From positions 930,001-994,000 of the forward strand of contig JAYMNP010000001.1 of assembly GCA_036941025.1 (NCBI GenBank): a stretch of DNA of 64,000 nt, given 5' to 3'. This stretch comes from Lachnospiraceae bacterium JLR.KK002. Its GTDB lineage: Bacteria > Bacillota > Clostridia > Lachnospirales > Lachnospiraceae. Shown one piece after another: positions 62,826-64,000 of the stretch. The notes below the pieces were generated by a model. That model worked only from the letters and a program-made list of their open reading frames with translations, made no database searches and was not told the origin of the DNA. Made by a program: the position numbers and the translations under genes. Numbering within the stretch: position 1 is the first letter of the stretch; each line of letters starts with the position of its first letter.

Positions 62826-64000
62826 ATGGGTAAAAATTCAGATTTAACAGAAAACGTTCAGGAACTGGTAAACAAAAGGCTTTTAAGCTTTGCGAAAGAC
62901 ATCAGGGGAAATTACTATGGACTGATAAACAATGAAAAAAATAGTACGATGGCTTATCCAATTTACGAAAATGACTTCAGGACAGCCTTCAAAAAGTTAT
63001 ATTACCAGCAGTTTCAAAAAGTGCTTCTTATGCAGGAGGTACAGAATGCAGTGGACATAGCCGAGATTCTTGGGGCAGATAACCTGCAGGAGGTAGAGGT
63101 ATGCAAGAGGATTTATAACAATGGTTCCCAATATGCTTACGAATTAAACAGGGAAAATGGAACCGTTGTATGGATTGAAAACGGGAAGGCGTCCATAGAA
63201 ACAGTAGAAGGCGTCATTTTCCGGCATTCCGCCAATTACGCAGACCAGGTAAAGCCCGACCTGAGAATCAAGCCGGGAAGACTGCTTCACTATGTAGGAA
63301 AGAATTTCAACCTGAAATCTGACAGGGAGGTAAAACTTCTTACGCTGTTCCTTGTCACATCATTCTGGGGGCTGGGCATTAACCATCCCATGCTGGTGCT
63401 GACAGGTGAGAAAGGCGCGGGAAAGAGCTCGACTCTTCGGAAACTGGAAAGCCTTATCGACCCCAAAGCCACGGATGTAGGCGGCGGCATTCCAAAAGGA
63501 AGTGACGGTCTGGAATTGAAGCTGAACAACAATTATTTTACCTCATTGGATAATTTATCATCCTTAAGCCGGAGAGTGTCTGATATTTTGGCAGTTGCAG
63601 TGACAGGGGGCAGCGTATCAAAGCGCGCCCTGTATCAGAATACAAATGAAATCGTATTGGATTTGAAATCAGTGGTCGCCATGAACGGGGTTTCACTGGT
63701 TGCAAAGGAAAGCGATTTGCTCGACCGTTCCCTGATTATCGCGCTCAAAAGGATAGAACCGGATGAAATCGTGACGGAGGAAGCGTTACAGAACCAGTTT
63801 GAAGAAGACAGACCCAAAATATTAGGCTGTATTTTTAAGGTACTGGCAGCAGCTTTTTATGATAAAAAACCTGTGGGAAAACAGAAGCTGATACGTATGG
63901 CTGATTTCCATGTTGCATGTATCAAAGCGGGCAGAGTTTTGGGCATGGCGGAAGAAGAAGTTTCGGAGATACTATGGGAAAACCAGAAAAATATTAACAG
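62826..64000 (+). CDS. P-loop ATPase/helicase-like protein of an integrative or satellite element, 3'-truncated by window edge
   Basis: The frame is open from ATG 62826 to the window end (391 codons seen). After an N-terminal domain with YAYELNRENGTVVWIENGKAS comes a Walker A, LTGEKGAGKSSTLRKLE near residue 196. Then LDNLSSLSRRVSDILAVAVTGGSVSKRALY and VVAMNGVSLVAKESDLLDRSLIIAL follow, the layout of replicative primase-helicases (D5/P4-like or related ATPases) in phage satellites and conjugative elements. It lies 2 bp after the preceding small gene and forms one operon with both. GC rises through the gene. The C-terminal part is outside the window. Confidence 0.75.
   Translation, partial: MGKNSDLTENVQELVNKRLLSFAKDIRGNYYGLINNEKNSTMAYPIYENDFRTAFKKLYYQQFQKVLLMQEVQNAVDIAEILGADNLQEVEVCKRIYNNGSQYAYELNRENGTVVWIENGKASIETVEGVIFRHSANYADQVKPDLRIKPGRLLHYVGKNFNLKSDREVKLLTLFLVTSFWGLGINHPMLVLTGEKGAGKSSTLRKLESLIDPKATDVGGGIPKGSDGLELKLNNNYFTSLDNLSSLSRRVSDILAVAVTGGSVSKRALYQNTNEIVLDLKSVVAMNGVSLVAKESDLLDRSLIIALKRIEPDEIVTEEALQNQFEEDRPKILGCIFKVLAAAFYDKKPVGKQKLIRMADFHVACIKAGRVLGMAEEEVSEILWENQKNIN

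Noticed and set aside
1..64000. tRNA or rRNA genes
   Set aside because: No stretch with tRNA-like GGTTCGAATCC arms or rRNA conserved sequence was seen in the intergenic regions.

Overview
The window is chromosomal DNA from a spore-forming, Gram-positive member of the Clostridia, most likely the family Lachnospiraceae. The reasons are strong AGGAGG ribosome-binding sites, spore genes (GerW/YtfJ and an alpha/beta-type SASP), IreB, DUF1292, RNase J, RqcH and a dimeric glycyl-tRNA synthetase, plus housekeeping gene order close to the yrzL-yrrK-yrzB-yrrL-yrrM-yrrO stretch of Bacillus subtilis. No rRNA, tRNA or CRISPR array was seen.

Layout. 1-10.4 kb: ruvA (5' end outside the window), ruvB, zapA, a large U32 peptidase, a SEDS/class B PBP pair for peptidoglycan synthesis, a NUDIX hydrolase, and a DUF2953-gerW sporulation pair. 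10.4-11.3 kb: a repeat-rich stretch around rpmB with nested hairpins and a 70-bp tandem repeat array in the leader of the Asp23-DAK2 operon. 11.3-26.2 kb: asp23, fakA-like, recG, ssp, rqcH, then ireB, ruvX, DUF1292, fur, rnj, ylbF, mltG-like, trmR-like, trhP-like U32, a lactonase and aroC. trmR and the U32 gene are probably partners in wobble-uridine modification of tRNA. 26.3-35.4 kb: tgt, a secreted NlpC/P60 protein, yajC, and an amino-acid run leuB-ilvB-serC-serA.

35.4-47.6 kb is an accessory island. From the left it holds a small serine recombinase; an AT-rich pair of a DUF4365 protein and an uncharacterised 382-residue protein; and a convergent type I restriction operon (XRE regulator, HsdR, fused HsdM-HsdS with a single target-recognition half). 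These are followed by a SymE-like toxin gene broken by an amber codon, a virulence-related protein, a lone HK97-type capsid protein with a P27 small terminase (phage-satellite-like), and a 5'-truncated acetyltransferase at the apparent edge. Base composition changes sharply inside hsdM (AT-rich below about 39.6 kb, GC-rich above), which suggests recombination between two restriction systems.

47.6-60.5 kb returns to host genes: an HD-GYP-like protein, MscS, an M16C peptidase, era-yqzL-recO, a lipoprotein, glyQS and ppdK, with structured extragenic elements ending in AACAGTTCAG. From 60.6 kb to the end there is another AT-rich accessory block, with unknown proteins and the start of a P-loop ATPase of the kind found in integrative or satellite elements.

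Best candidates for something undescribed are the DUF4365 plus 382-residue protein pair beside the mosaic restriction system, the capsid/TerS mini-module, the 70-bp leader repeats and the multi-hairpin extragenic elements.
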